From positions 78,985 through 142,984 of the forward strand of contig CAUYUJ010014363.1 of the NCBI GenBank assembly GCA_963575745.1: DNA of 64,000 nucleotides. Reading direction: 5' to 3'. Positions 20,931 to 30,884 of the stretch are shown in pieces. The notes under the pieces are model-generated. The model made no database searches. It saw nothing but the letters and a program-made list of their open reading frames with translations, and was not told the DNA's origin. A program made the translations under genes and the position numbers. This stretch comes from Prorocentrum cordatum. Lineage: Eukaryota > Sar > Dinophyceae > Prorocentrales > Prorocentraceae. Numbering within the stretch: the stretch's first letter is position 1; each line of letters starts with the position of its first letter.

Positions 20931-21950
20931 AGTGAGGATGCTGATTTTGCTCGTATTGGGGCTTCCCCTGGTCGTCAGGGCGCCGCCCATGGGCAATCTG
21001 GGGGCCGCCCTGGGCCCTCGTGGGGCCGCTTTGAGGATTCAGGAAGCGCGTTTGGGTTTAGTTGGAGCGGTGTTCGGAGATTTGATAATGTTTTCGGACG
21101 CCAGGCAGGCCGCAGGAACGACTGATAGTAAATCTTACAACATCATTGAAGCACCAGTGTTTTTCAGATTCGAGCGCGTCTTGGAGGTACCTTTCGGGTC
21201 GCCTCGGGGCATCCGACGAGGGCCAAATCCAATTTGATGCCATTTTGGATCGTCTTGGGCGTGCCTTGGGCATTCCGCCGGGCCGCCTTGGGGTCAGTTT
21301 GGGGCGGTCATTGGACCGCTTGTGGGCAAATTAGGAGCCGTCTTGGGCCTCCGTACGGCTTTTCTGGAATCGGGAAACGTTTTCGGTGCCTCGCCTGCGT
21401 TCTCGGAAGCCTGGCAAGCCGGATGAGGACAGAGTCGAAGAGCATACAAAAACAACAGAAAAGTCCAGATGTTCAGGGTTTCGAGCGCGTCTTGGAGGTG
21501 GCATTCGAAGCGCCTTCGAGCATCCAGCAAGGGCCTTGACGGCATGATGTCATCTTGGACCGTTTGTAGCGTCTCTAAGGCCTTGCGCCAGCCATCGAGG
21601 GTCAGTTTCGGGCGGTCATGGGGACTCTTGTGGGCAGGTCGGGGACCGCTTCGGGCGCTCATGGGGCTCATTTGGGCCGCCTAGGAGCGGTGGTCAGTGC
21701 GTTTCCAACGTTTTCGGACGCGTGGAAGGCCGAATTAGCGAGTACCCGAAAATTCGACAAAACCAATGAAACATTTATGTTCTGGGGGGGTCGAACGCCT
21801 CGTTGGGGTGACATTGGGGTGATCTTCGGCCCTCTGGCGGGGGTCAAGGCCAGCTGGATGCTATCCTGGACCGTCTTGGGTGGCTCTTGGGCCTCTCGCC
21901 GATCGATTTGGGACTGCGACTCGCCTGCGCGCACGCATTCGCGAGGATGT
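20930..21950. repeat. ~315-bp tandem repeat array built on CTTGGGxCGTCTTGG words
   Basis: Three units begin near 21060, 21370 and 21690. Each holds a GTTTTCGGACGC or GTTCTCGGAAGC block, a short A-rich segment, TTCGAGCGCGTCTTGGAGGT (first two units), then GGCCGCCTTGGG-type words. The complementary form (CAAGACGGCCC) makes arrays at 34250-34625 and 54170-55015. Confidence 0.7.
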
Positions 21951-22448
21951 CCGACCTTCCCCCGTGCCACGGATCCGGGGGGTCCCGCTTCGGGGGGGCG
22001 GGGTCGCACCCCCTCGAATTATAAAAACATAGAATAAGGAGTTATATAAAAATAGAAAGGGAATGTGTATGTATAGATATATGCGCATTGATATACACGT
22101 CAACGTTGGGGATGAATGAGCTCATACTGTACTGGCAGCAGTGCTCATGGCAAAAACGAGCGGTACTGTACCAATCAGGAGACATTCCGCTGCACGGGAG
22201 GACATGTCCTCCCGCATGCTCGCGAAGCGCTGGCGCGGCCTGGGGCTCGAGCGGCACAGCGGGCTGCACGGGGGAAGTGGGGGGAGATTGCACATGGCCT
22301 GGACATGCAGTCGCCTTTTCGTCGGGGTCATGCTGGTTCCAGTGACGACCAGAATGCTAACATATTCCACTACACACCAAAATAACACTCCAATAGATTG
22401 CTTCAAAAAGCTAAAACAATATTCATAAGTATCCAGCAAATACTAACA
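21950..22448. other. AT-richer stretch, no supported gene
   Basis: Lower GC than its surroundings (for example ATAGATATATGCGCATTGATATACACG). Short frames exist (22116-22385, +) but with no recognisable product. The region may be the left part of the outer inverted-repeat element that is interrupted at 22482. Confidence 0.4.
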
Positions 22449-22716
22449 AAATCGTCCCCAGGCTATGTTTAAACTTTTGTTAAGTCGGGCGTGTCCCCCT
22501 GTAGGGGGATTGTCGACGAAAAATAACAAATATTCAAAACAATATTCCAAAATTGGCAAAACATGCTAAAACAACAGTCCCCAGTCTATTGTAAGACTAT
22601 TTTTGGTGCATGTTATATTCTACATTCTTTTGTCGACCATCCCCCCTGTATGGGGGACACGCCCGATAGAAACTATTCTGGAGCCTTCCTCCTGTAGAGG
22701 GGGCCAGGCCTGCTGG
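22449..22716. mobile_element. Nested pair of TIR elements (TCGGG family)
   Basis: An inner complete element (about 22483-22667) begins AGTCGGGCGTGTCCCCC and ends GGGGGACACGCCCGA. Its arms extend inward to GTCGAC at both ends, about 34 bp in total, and it is flanked on both sides by TA. It interrupts an older copy whose core (AAATCGTCCCCAGGCTATG) is on the left and whose right end (CCTCCTGTAGAGGGGGCCAGGCC) is on the right. It encodes no protein. Confidence 0.8.
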
Positions 22717-23339
22717 CTCCAGTGACCACCACGACAGCGACGAGGCTCACGACGACGACGGGGGGCGGCGGCGGCGGCGAGCGCATCGCTCGCGCGGCGA
22801 CGCCCTGCCTCCGGGTACGCCGCATCGGCCGCCGCCTCGACGGTCGCGGACCCCTGCTCCAGGGCCTGCCCCCGCGGCGCGCGCGAGAGCCGGGAGGGGC
22901 GCAGTGCGACGAGGCCCGGCCGAGGACGAGTCTCGGCTCCGTGGCTGTGCTGACTTCCGAGAGGCGTGGAGGAACCGTCGGCCGTCGGGAGGCATTTCTC
23001 AAGATGGGGAATGGTTCTGTGAGCTTCGCTCGAGCAGAAACCAAGCTGCACAGCTCTGATCTGCACCGATTGATTCAGTGCAAGCATCGAGAACCTCTGA
23101 GATCTCCCGCAGCTCTGGAGGATGTCTCGGGCGTCGCGGCCTCCTCGGAGCGTTCGTGGAGCGCTCCGAGAGCGTTCCAGAACGCTCTGGAGCGATGTGC
23201 CTTTGTCCTAGCCCCACGCGCGAAGATTCGGAAGGGTCAAGCCCGGACGCTCCGGACGCACATCGAGCACCCCGTGCGCCGCAGAACAATCGAGGTCTGG
23301 ACGGTGTACACAGGCCTCCTTGATGGAGTCCGAGTAGAC
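22717..23339. other. GC-rich stretch, no supported gene
   Basis: A GAC-type microsatellite (22730-22775) is followed by mixed sequence. A + frame of 298 codons from 22722 runs through it into the CATCGCC foldback, but it has no domain and its composition follows the repeats. GTGCGCCGCAGAACAATCGAG near 23280 resembles GTGCACCGCAGGAAGCACGA near 23776. Confidence 0.4.
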
Positions 23340-23527
23340 GGGGTCGGAGGATCGCGCTGCATCGCCGATGCGTCACCGAGGTGTTGGCGACGCATCCAGG
23401 ATGCATCGGCGACGTCGACGCTGCATCCGCGAAATCGTCGTGGAGAACATCGGCTTCCACATCGAGCCGCATCGCCGACGCACCGCCGACGCATCGCCAA
23501 TGCGGCGCGATCCTCCGACCCCATCTT
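23340..23527. repeat. CATCGCCGATGC foldback element, copy 1
   Basis: Outer inverted ends GGGGTCGGAGGATCGCGC / GCGCGATCCTCCGACCCC enclose an interior made of CATCGCCGATGC-type palindromic words. A second copy is at 24606-24798. Confidence 0.75.
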
Positions 23528-23528
23528 T

Positions 23529-23725
23529 GATGCTCGTTCTGGGGACCTTCCTGGAGCCACTCGCTCCACTCGTGCGTCGAAGCTGCGTCGAACGTCAGTC
23601 GAGATGGGTCGACCCTGAGTCGAATCTGAGTCGAACCTGAGTCGAACTTGGGTCGAACTTGAGTCGAACTGGGGTCGAATAGATCCGTTAGGTGGGCTCC
23701 AGGAAGGTCCCCGAAACGAGCATCG
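23529..23725. repeat. Inverted-repeat element with GAGTCGAACT core
   Basis: About 30-bp inverted ends: left GATGCTCGTT ... CCTTCCTGGAGCC, right GGCTCCAGGAAGG ... AACGAGCATC. The core is a tandem 10-11 bp repeat (GAGTCGAACTTGG) of about eight units. It abuts the foldback at 23340-23527. Confidence 0.75.
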
Positions 23726-23861
23726 AACCCATCTGCTCGGACCCCATCTGGGGGGCTTGGAGCCATCGGGCACTCCGTGCACCGCAGGAAGCACGATGTC
23801 TGCACGGGGTGCGCTTGGACGGAGACCGAGCACGCCGTAGGGACTTGCTCCGTACAGCGGG

Positions 23862-24045
23862 GGCCAGTCCACAAGAGACCTTCCACGAGAAACCCAAACC
23901 TGAGACCCCAGGACGCTCATTGATGCTTCTAGTGTGGAAGGCCACGCTTCCCGCAGCAGAACCATCGGAGCCCAAGAAACCCGGGGCACCCTGGAGGCAA
24001 GCGGGGTGTTTCTTGGCATGGGTCTCAACTGTAGGGACTTGTAGA
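23862..24045 (+). repeat. Dispersed repeat, copy 2 (partner at 19800)
   Basis: Matches 19800-19985 along its length, including AGAAACCCAAACCTGAGAC and CACCCTGGAGGCAAGC followed by GGGGTGTT. Confidence 0.75.
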
Positions 24046-24107
24046 ATCCTGCGAGACCGGGGGGGAGGGGGATGACCGGCGGCCCAGCGATGCGGGTCTT
24101 CGGGATG

Positions 24108-24345
24108 GACTCGGGGATCTTCTGACCCGGGTCAATCCAGACCCAGGTCAGTCAGGCCTTGCAGAATCCTGCAAGATCCTGCGCCCAAAACTGGGTCAAT
24201 GCGAAGGCTCCTGCAAGATCCTGCAGGATCCTGCACCCAAGCCCGGGTCAATGCGACCCTGGCCCTGCAGGATCCTGCAGGATCGGGCGCTCTGTCTGAC
24301 CCCCGTTTCATTTGACCCCCGTCTCAAGGCTCCCGATGCGAGACG
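24108..24345 (+). repeat. CTGCAGGATC dispersed repeat, copy 1
   Basis: Layout: GGGGATCTTCTGACCCGGG, TCAATCCAGACCC, GGTCAGTCAGGCC, repeated GATCCTGCA words, CCCGGGTCAATGCGACCC, a second GATCCTGCAGGATC block, GGGCGCTCTGTCTGACCCCC, and CCCGTCTCAAGGCTCCCGA. Other copies start near 35863, 36660 and 43240. Confidence 0.8.
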
Positions 24346-24403
24346 AGGGGGGGATGGCTGGCGGGCCCGGCTATGTGGGGCTTCGGGATGGACGCTCGTG
24401 CTC

Positions 24404-24527
24404 TGAGTTCGGACTTGTCCACCTACAGGCAGACTTGGAAGGAAACAATGCCCACCCAAAAATCATGTTTAAAACTAGTCACCGAGAAATCGTCCCCACA
24501 CGATTTTAGAAGGACGTGCCCGACTAA
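24404..24527. repeat. TIR element (TCGGG family), diverged short copy
   Basis: Left end TTCGGACTTGTCCACCTACA, core GAAATCGTCCCCACACGATT, right end GGACGTGCCCGACTAA. Confidence 0.6.
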
Positions 24528-24950
24528 CTCGTACCCTGAGATCCGGGCGCTGCAATCTTTTCACATTGGGTGTCTGGAGGCCTCTTGTAGGGGGTGGGAC
24601 CAAATGGGGCCAGAGGATCGCGCCGCATCGCCGATACGTCGGCGATGCATCGGTGATACACTGGCGATGCATCGCCGACGTCGGCGATACATCGGGGACG
24701 TGGACGTGAAGCAAATCGGGCCCGACATCGAGCTGTATCGGCGATGCATCGGCGATGCGGCGGGATCCTCCGACCCAGTCTACTCCAACCCCATCTAGGG
24801 GGCCTAGGGTGTTTGCTCGCCATGCTTCGGGCCCGGGTTCCATCGCAGGTCGATCTGGCTCGACGGATGCAACAAACATATGGGGTCTGGGGCCCCGTTC
24901 GTGTTTTTCGTATGTTGTCAACTCCATTGGAGCCTAGGCGGCCCCCAGTG
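24528..24950 (+). repeat. Segment shared with 25365-25530 and 61340-61430
   Basis: Shared words are CGTACCCTGAGATCCGGGCG (also at 25365), then GATCGAGCTGGCTCGA-like and ATGGGGTCTGGGGC-like words further on. It encloses the second CATCGCC foldback. Confidence 0.6.
24606..24798. repeat. CATCGCCGATGC foldback element, copy 2
   Basis: Inverted ends GGCCAGAGGATCGCGCCGC / GCGGCGGGATCCTCCGACC, with an interior of CATCGCCGA / TCGGCGATG words. Same design as 23340-23527. Confidence 0.75.
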
Positions 24951-25214
24951 CTGTCCGATATGGGACTGACTTGAACCAGATTCGGAACACCCTCGGTATT
25001 GGATGACGATCAGATTCGCCCCTTCACAAGAAGAAATGCGCGACGAACAAGGAGGGGGAGGGGAACGGAAAGGGCGAAGACGCAGGAGGAAAGGCCACGT
25101 GCGGTCGAACTGCAGAACGGATGGTGCCAATATCGCCTTTTCAAGTCTCCCGTGAGCGGACATCGGAGTCGACGGGCCATGCGGTGCGGGGCTCCAGGAT
25201 CGACGTTCGTACCC

Positions 25215-25362
25215 TTAGGTCGGGTATGTCCCCCTACAGGCGGATTTTGCATGAGAAAGAGAAGATAGCCCCAAATGCTAAAACCTACTCAAAAATCGTC
25301 CACTGAGTATTTGTTTGACTATTTTTGAAGATTCCTCCTGTAGAGGGGCGGGCCCAACTTAA
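25215..25362 (+). repeat. TIR element (TCGGG family)
   Basis: Left TTAGGTCGGGTATGTCCCCC followed by TACAGGCGGATTTT. Core AAAAATCGTCCACTGAGTAT. Right CCTCCTGTAGAGG then GGCCCAACTTAA. No coding capacity. Confidence 0.8.
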
Positions 25363-25364
25363 GC

Positions 25365-25530
25365 GTACCCTGAGATCCGGGCGTTGCACTTGTTTCGCAC
25401 CAGGCGCCCTCGCCTGGTGTCGGGCCCAGAGGCCAGCAAGGATCGAGCTGGCTCGAGAAATGCTACAAAACACATGGGACCTGGGGCTCTGTTGGTGTCT
25501 TCTCACAAAGCTCCCAAACAACTGCACAAC
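25365..25530 (+). repeat. Segment shared with 24528-24950 and 61340-61430
   Basis: Begins CGTACCCTGAGATCCGGGCG and contains TCGAGCTGGCTCGAGAAATG and ATGGGACCTGGGGCTCTG. It continues directly from the right end of the TIR element, as it also does after 24527. Confidence 0.65.
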
Positions 25531-26100
25531 GATAAGTTCTAGGAAGTGCGCGCGGAGCTCAGAACATGTAGGATGATGCCGTCTCTCGTTTTTGGAAGGA
25601 ATGGGTCTCCCGCGAGATGGCATAGCGACCTTACTCGATGGCTTGCGCGGGCCGCTACGTTGGCAACAAGGGCGCTGACGCGCGACCTTACCCGCGAATG
25701 TAGGTGAAGACGAACGCGCGACCTTGCCTGCGTCGCTCACTTCTTTGTATCGGGCGAACGTCTATCCGCCACCGTGCACTTGGACACGGAGTGGGCGTGT
25801 CCTCAGGTCCTGGACGTAGTCCTCTGAGCCTCACTCCACATTCCTAGGATTCTTTGAGACACCTGGACCACTCCCTCTCCAATCTCTCGGGGCTTCCAGC
25901 GTCTCGTCGCGCGACTTTTTCGGAGCCAGGAGGCCCCCAACACAGGCCGAGAGGGCCAAAGGAGGTCCCCAAGACGGTTCAAGAGGGCCTCAAGACGGTG
26001 CAGAGAGGCTGGAAGGTGGATCAAAGACGCCCAAGATGGCCTCCAGATGGCCCGAGAGGCCTTCAAGACAGACAAACTACGACCCCGGGAAACGCAAACC
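25531..26100. other. No supported gene; CAAGACGG-type words
   Basis: Mixed sequence. TATCCGCCACCGTGCAC (about 25768) also occurs near 54015 as AATCCGCCACCGTGCCT. From about 25960 it becomes a degenerate CCAAGACGG / GAGGGCC array. Confidence 0.5.
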
Positions 26101-26530
26101 CGAACCCTGGAACGTGCACGCGCCAACCCCAGAAACGACGGCGGCACGAACCCCGGAAACGCGAGAGGCAACCCACGGAAACAGCGAAGCGACATCCCCG
26201 GAAGCGAAAACCCAACCCGCGAGAGCCTGAGAGAACGCCTCCTCCTCCTCTGCCTTCTTCTCCTGCTGGACCCTCTGAACCTCCTCCTTTTCCTTCTTCC
26301 CCCCAGTAAGACCGTGCGCGAAGATCAAGGCTGCCGAAAGCGCCCCCGAACGGCCCAAGACGGCCCAAGAAGCCCTCAAGACAGACAAATAGGCCCTCAG
26401 AGAGCCACAAGAAACTCCCGAGCGGGAACACACCACACGACATGTCGAACCTGCGCCCCCAAGAATCCCAGGAAACCATAGAATCGCCCAGGCAGCCACG
26501 ACGAGACCCAGGAGACCCCAAGAGCACTCC
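26075..26530. repeat. CCCGGAAACGC minisatellite and CAAGACGGCC array
   Basis: 26075-26225 repeats CCCGGAAACGCxAACCC every 18-20 bp; the complementary form is at about 34013-34150. A CT-rich tract follows at 26230-26300, then CAAGACGGCCCAAGA words to 26530. Confidence 0.6.
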
Positions 26531-26913
26531 CAAGCGAACCCCAGGAGAGCAACATCACAAAGTTCCTTCGGCGTGTGGATGTCTGTCTTCGTCGCCGTCG
26601 TCATTCCCTTTCCGGGACCCACACCACCTGAAAGCGTTCGACGTCAATCGACTGGCGCGGCCGGGGTCCCATGACAGAAATCTCACGGCAACCTGCACTG
26701 ATCGTTGAGCTCGCCCCACGGCGCCCCACGCAATGAGAGCAACTCCTGAAAAGGGACCCGCGAGGAGTGCCTCTTGAGCGTGGACGCCCGTGGACGCAAC
26801 GCTCACGAGGCCTGGTGCGCACTAGATACTGTCACGTTTTGGCTCCTCCCCTTCCTTTTGCCCAGCCCCCCGTCCCCCCCCACCCCTCTGAAAGCGTCCG
26901 ACGTCATTATTGT
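26531..26913. other. No supported gene
   Basis: Short frames only. AAAGCGTTCGACGTCA (26632) and AAAGCGTCCGACGTCATTAT (26890) form a loose direct repeat. Confidence 0.4.
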
Positions 26914-27066
26914 TTGGTGGGCCTGTCCCCCTACAGGCGAATTTTAGACGAACAATGAAAAATACCCCAACAATGCTAGAGAACGTTCACAAAGCAATCA
27001 AAGAATCGTCCCCCTATTATTTCTTGACTACCTTGGAATTTCCCTCCTGTAGAGGCACATGCTCGG
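26914..27066 (+). repeat. TIR element (TCGGG family)
   Basis: Left GGTGGGCCTGTCCCCCTACA, core GAATCGTCCCCCTATTATT, right CCCTCCTGTAGAGG. The outermost right bases are diverged. Confidence 0.7.
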
Positions 27067-27319
27067 AGCGCGGGAGGAGGGGGGGGGGACAAGAGGGGGA
27101 GCAGGAGGCAGAAGGGTAAAAGAAGAGACACGCGGACGGAGGAGGGAATGGATGGGGAGACCCTCCCCGGGGGTCGGGCGACTCTCTGCTGTGACCCTGG
27201 CGCCTCTCGGGCAGCGGCACCCCCCGGCACGCCCCCGTGGAAACACCGTTGGCGGACTCTCTGATGCGACCCTGGCGCCCGGCGGCCCGGTGCGACCCTT
27301 CGTAGGGATACCGTTGGCG

Positions 27320-27520
27320 GACTTTCCGGTGTGATCCTGATGGGAAACCGTGGCGGACTCTCTGGTGCGACGTCAACGTGCGCCTCGTCACGTGGCGGCG
27401 CCGCGGTGCCGAGAAACATGCTTTCCGCCCGACTCGCCACATGGCAAAAGCCTTGGCAAGCGACAAGGTACTATTCCGCTCTGCTCGTCACGTCGCGGCG
27501 CCGCGGGAGCTGAGAAAGGT
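27320..27520 (+). repeat. CACGTGGC repeat block, first occurrence
   Basis: Units such as TCACGTGGCGGCGCCGCGG and TCACGTCGCGGCGCCGCGG, followed by GAG or CTGAGAAA, about 60-90 bp apart. The same unit forms arrays at 31870-32245, 32660-33085 and 33415-33465. Confidence 0.7.
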
Positions 27521-27729
27521 ACCGTAGCACCCCGTTGATGTGGATAAGAGTGAGGGGGCGACGGGGACGTCGGCAGTTTGCGAGTCTCTGGAGAAGCCCG
27601 CCGCAGGAGCCGAAATTTCACAAATCATACGTAGCACCCCGCAATTGCGGATAAGAGTGAGGGGGCGGGCGCGGGCGATGCGGGCGTCGTCGAGCCAGCG
27701 GACCTCGTGGCCCCCACCTTCCCTGTCGA

Positions 27730-28065
27730 TGGCGATCTCCTCTCCTCCTCCTCCTCCTCCCTCCTCCCTCCTCCTCTCCTCCTCCTCCTCCTCGTCCTCA
27801 TCGTCATCGTCATCCTCCTCCTCCACCTCGTCCTCCTCCTCCTCCTCTTCTTCCTCGTCCTCCCTCTCCCCCCCTCGTCCTTTCATCATCGTCCTCCCAT
27901 CGTCGTCCTCCCCCTCATCGGCCTCCATCATCGTCCTCCCATTGTCGTCCATCATCATCATCATCCTCCCCCTCCTCCCCCTCCTCGTCCTCCTCCTTCC
28001 CCTCCTCCCCCTCCTCCCCCTCCTCGTCCTCCTGCTCCTCCTCCTTTTCTCTCTCCACATTTTCC
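27730..28065. repeat. CCT / CATCGTC pyrimidine array
   Basis: (CCT)n with TCGTCATCG interruptions, about 330 bp. Frames are poly-Leu/Ser or poly-Glu/Asp only. Confidence 0.85.
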
Positions 28066-28339
28066 TTACATCCTCTCTTCTGCCGCGTTCTCCTCGTCCC
28101 CTGTTTACTCCTCCTGCCTCCCCCTCCTTTCCCAAGAAAACTGCAACGCAGTCCTTTTTTCCACTTTATGCTTCCCGCCTTCTCTGATCAAGGCAATTCG
28201 CCAGGGCAAAGTTACTGGACGGGCTGGTGTGGATGCGCGGGGCTTGAAGAGGTCCTTGCGGGCTCAGACGGCACGCGAAAATCCTCCGCCGCGCTTGTGC
28301 GGCATTGGCTTGTTCAGTGAACGAGGTTTAGGTCGCGGG
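28066..28339. other. No supported gene
   Basis: Mixed sequence between the CCT array and the tandem repeats. Short open frames only; nothing recognised. Confidence 0.4.
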
Positions 28340-28740
28340 TGGGTCGCGGGCTCTCCACCTCCACCTGGAAGGAATGCAAAAGCAACCCGCCGCAGGCGCC
28401 AACAAAAATTGATTTGTACACTGAACGTGGTGTGGGTCGCAGGTGGGCCGCGGGTTCTCCTCCGGGAACGAATGCAAAAGATGCCCGCCGCAGGCGCCGA
28501 AAAATGTAGTTTGTACCCTAAGCGTTGTCGCGGATGGGCCGCGGGCTCTCCACCTGAAACGAATGCAAAAGATGCCCGCCGCAGGCGCCGAAAAATGTGG
28601 TTTGTACCCTGAACGTGGTTTGGATCGCGGGTTGGTCGCGAGTTGGTCACGGGGTGGGTCGCGGGCTCTCCACTTGGAAGGAATGCAAAACAAGCCCGCC
28701 GCAGGCGCCGAAAATGGTGGTTTGTACCTTCAACGTGGTT
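28340..28740 (+). repeat. ~100-bp tandem repeat (four units) with GCCCGCCGCAGGCGCC
   Basis: Each unit reads CGCGGGCTCTCCACCT, GAATGCAAAA, GCCCGCCGCAGGCGCC, GAAAA, GTTTGTACC, GAACGTGGT, with spacing of 90-120 bp (motif copies at 28385, 28483, 28574, 28694). Gradual change leads into the GTGGGTCGCGG array. Confidence 0.8.
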
Positions 28741-29150
28741 TGGGTCGGAGGTGGGTCGCGGGTGGGTCGCGGGGTGGGTCGCGGGTGGGTCGCGGGTGGG
28801 TCGCGGGTGGGTCGCGGGTGGGTCGCGGGGTGGGTCGCGGGGTGGGTCGCGGGGTGGGTCACGGGGTGGGTCGCGGGGTGGGTCGCGGGGTGGGTCGCGG
28901 GGTGGGTCGCGGGGTGGGTCACGGGGTGGGTCGCGGGTGGGTCGCGGGTGGGTCGCGGGTGGGTCGCTGGGTGGGTCGCGGGTTGGGTCGCGGGTGGGTC
29001 GCTGGGCGGGTTGCGGGTGGGACGACGACAACAAACAACAACAAACAACAACAGCAACAACAACAACAACAAGAACAACAGCAACAACAACAACAACAAC
29101 AACACCAACAACAACAACAACAGCAACAACAACAACAACAACAATCACTT
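28740..29150 (+). repeat. GTGGGTCGCGG minisatellite and CAA array, copy A
   Basis: About 25 units of GTGGGTCGCGG(G) (28740-29025) are followed by (CAA)n (29030-29148). The same pair recurs at 30255-30883. Confidence 0.9.
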
Positions 29151-30210
29151 TACCCGAACGCTCAGTGTTCTCACCAGTGCCAGGGTTTTCATGCGACGCC
29201 AGCCAATACCCCCACTTTGTGGGGGGGCAGTGCAAGCTCTACCAAATATCCACACGACTCTTCGCCACCACCCACACCCAGCTTCCCGCCCTATGACGTT
29301 CGGACACTTCACTTCGTGGCCTGCGGACGACCGTGGCTACTACACTGGCGTGGAGTACACACCCACAGAAGTTGTTAAGCCTACGTTCGTACACCCACAG
29401 AAGTTGTTAAGCCTTGTTAACCCACAGATGCGTGTGATTTTATGAGCGGTGCTAAAATTCTTGTGATTTTATGATGCGCGGTGCTAAAATTCTTACGAAC
29501 CCAATGGTTTTTGGAGATTTCGGCGTGCGCGCGCGAAGAAAAAACGAATGTGTCCCGCATGGTATTATTTGACAGGGATGATGGCCCTGGCAGGTGCGCA
29601 ACCGTTGTCGCAGAAGTTCGAAAAAGTTGCTCGCAAAAGCCCGTTTGACAGAAATGTTTAAAAAGTGTTGGGTTTCCTACGAATCCGCAAGAGCGCGCGG
29701 GATGAGATTTTGACATTTTTTTGTTGAAAAACCATTGGTTTTTTGATGTTTTTATGTTAAAATCGTTCCGAACACTAAGCTTTTGGAAGGATTTCGTCTT
29801 GCGCGCGCGAATGTCCACTTTACCTTATTTTTTGCAAGGGATTCTTGAAATTTGATTATATTAGAACAAGAAATGTCATTTTATAGTGTTTTTTGCAAGG
29901 GAAAGCGGGGGGGAACAAAACAACCGGATCTTGATCACATCGAATTACCTGAGGCTTCCTCACGAAAATGATGAAAATGTAGCTGCGGCCTAGGCGGCGC
30001 AGGGGGGCCGTGCACCAGGGGCCCCAACAATAATTATTCTTTAGAATTAATAATGTTCAACCAACCAACCAACCAAACAAACAAACAAACAAACAAACAA
30101 ACAGACAACAACAACACCAACAACAACAACGATAATCCGCACCGCGGAATTCCACTTCAGCCACGCACCCAGGGACAGTGAATGACCGTTCGGCCCCCTC
30201 ACTCTGACAA
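29149..30210 (+). repeat. Segmental duplication, copy A
   Basis: Block 1 (29149-29368) and block 2 (29545-30058) match 30885-31104 and 31182-31690 at well over 90%. Between the blocks the two copies differ (about 177 bp here, 78 bp there). Block 2 is AT-rich and contains two TTTTTTGCAAGGG words. The copy ends in (CAA)n and GCCACGCACCCAGGGACAG. Frames are present but no protein is recognised. Confidence 0.85.
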
Positions 30211-30213
30211 CGA

Positions 30214-30883
30214 GCCCGCCGTAGGCGCCGATTCTTCTGCTTAACCAATGTGGGTATGCCGCGGGTGGGTCGCTGGCGGGTCGCAAATGGGTCGCAGGTG
30301 GGTCGCGGGTGGGTCGCTGTTGGGTCGCGGGTGGGTCGCGGGTGGGTCGCGGGTGGGTCGCGGGGTGGGTCGCGGGTGGGTCGCGGGGTGGGTCGCGGGT
30401 GGGTCGCACATGGGTCGGGGTGGGTCACGGGTGGGTCGTGGTGGGTCGCGGGTGGGTCGCGGGGTGGGTCGCGGGGTGGGTCGCGGGGTGGGTCGCGGGG
30501 TGGGTCGCGGGGTGGGTCGCGGGGTGGGTCGCGGGTGGGTCGCGGGTGGGTCGCGGGTGGGTCGTGGGGTGGGTCGCGGGGTGGGTCGCAAGTGGGTCGC
30601 GGGTGGGTCGCGGGTAGGTCGAGGATGGGTCGCGGGTGGGTCGCGGGTGGGTCGCGGGGTGGGTCGCGGGGTGGGTCGCGGGTGGGTCGCAGGTGGGTCG
30701 GGGGGTGGATCGCGGGTGGGTCGCAGGTTGGGTCGCGGGTGGGTCGCGGGGTGGGTCGTGGGGTGGGTCGCGGGATGGGTCGCGGGGTGGTTCGCGGGGT
30801 GGGTCGCGAGTGGGTCGCGGGTGGGACAACGACAACAAGCAGCAGCAAGAACAACAGCAACAACAACAACAACAACAACAATC
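30214..30883 (+). repeat. GTGGGTCGCGG minisatellite and CAA array, copy B
   Basis: About 50 units of GTGGGTCGCGG(G) (30255-30830) followed by a short (CAA)n. It starts with a GCCCGCCGTAGGCGCCGA motif at 30214. Confidence 0.9.
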
Positions 30884-30884
30884 A

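Noticed and set aside
28740-30830. CRISPR-like or other regularly spaced repeat array
   Set aside because: Units are adjacent 11-12 bp minisatellites without unique spacers.
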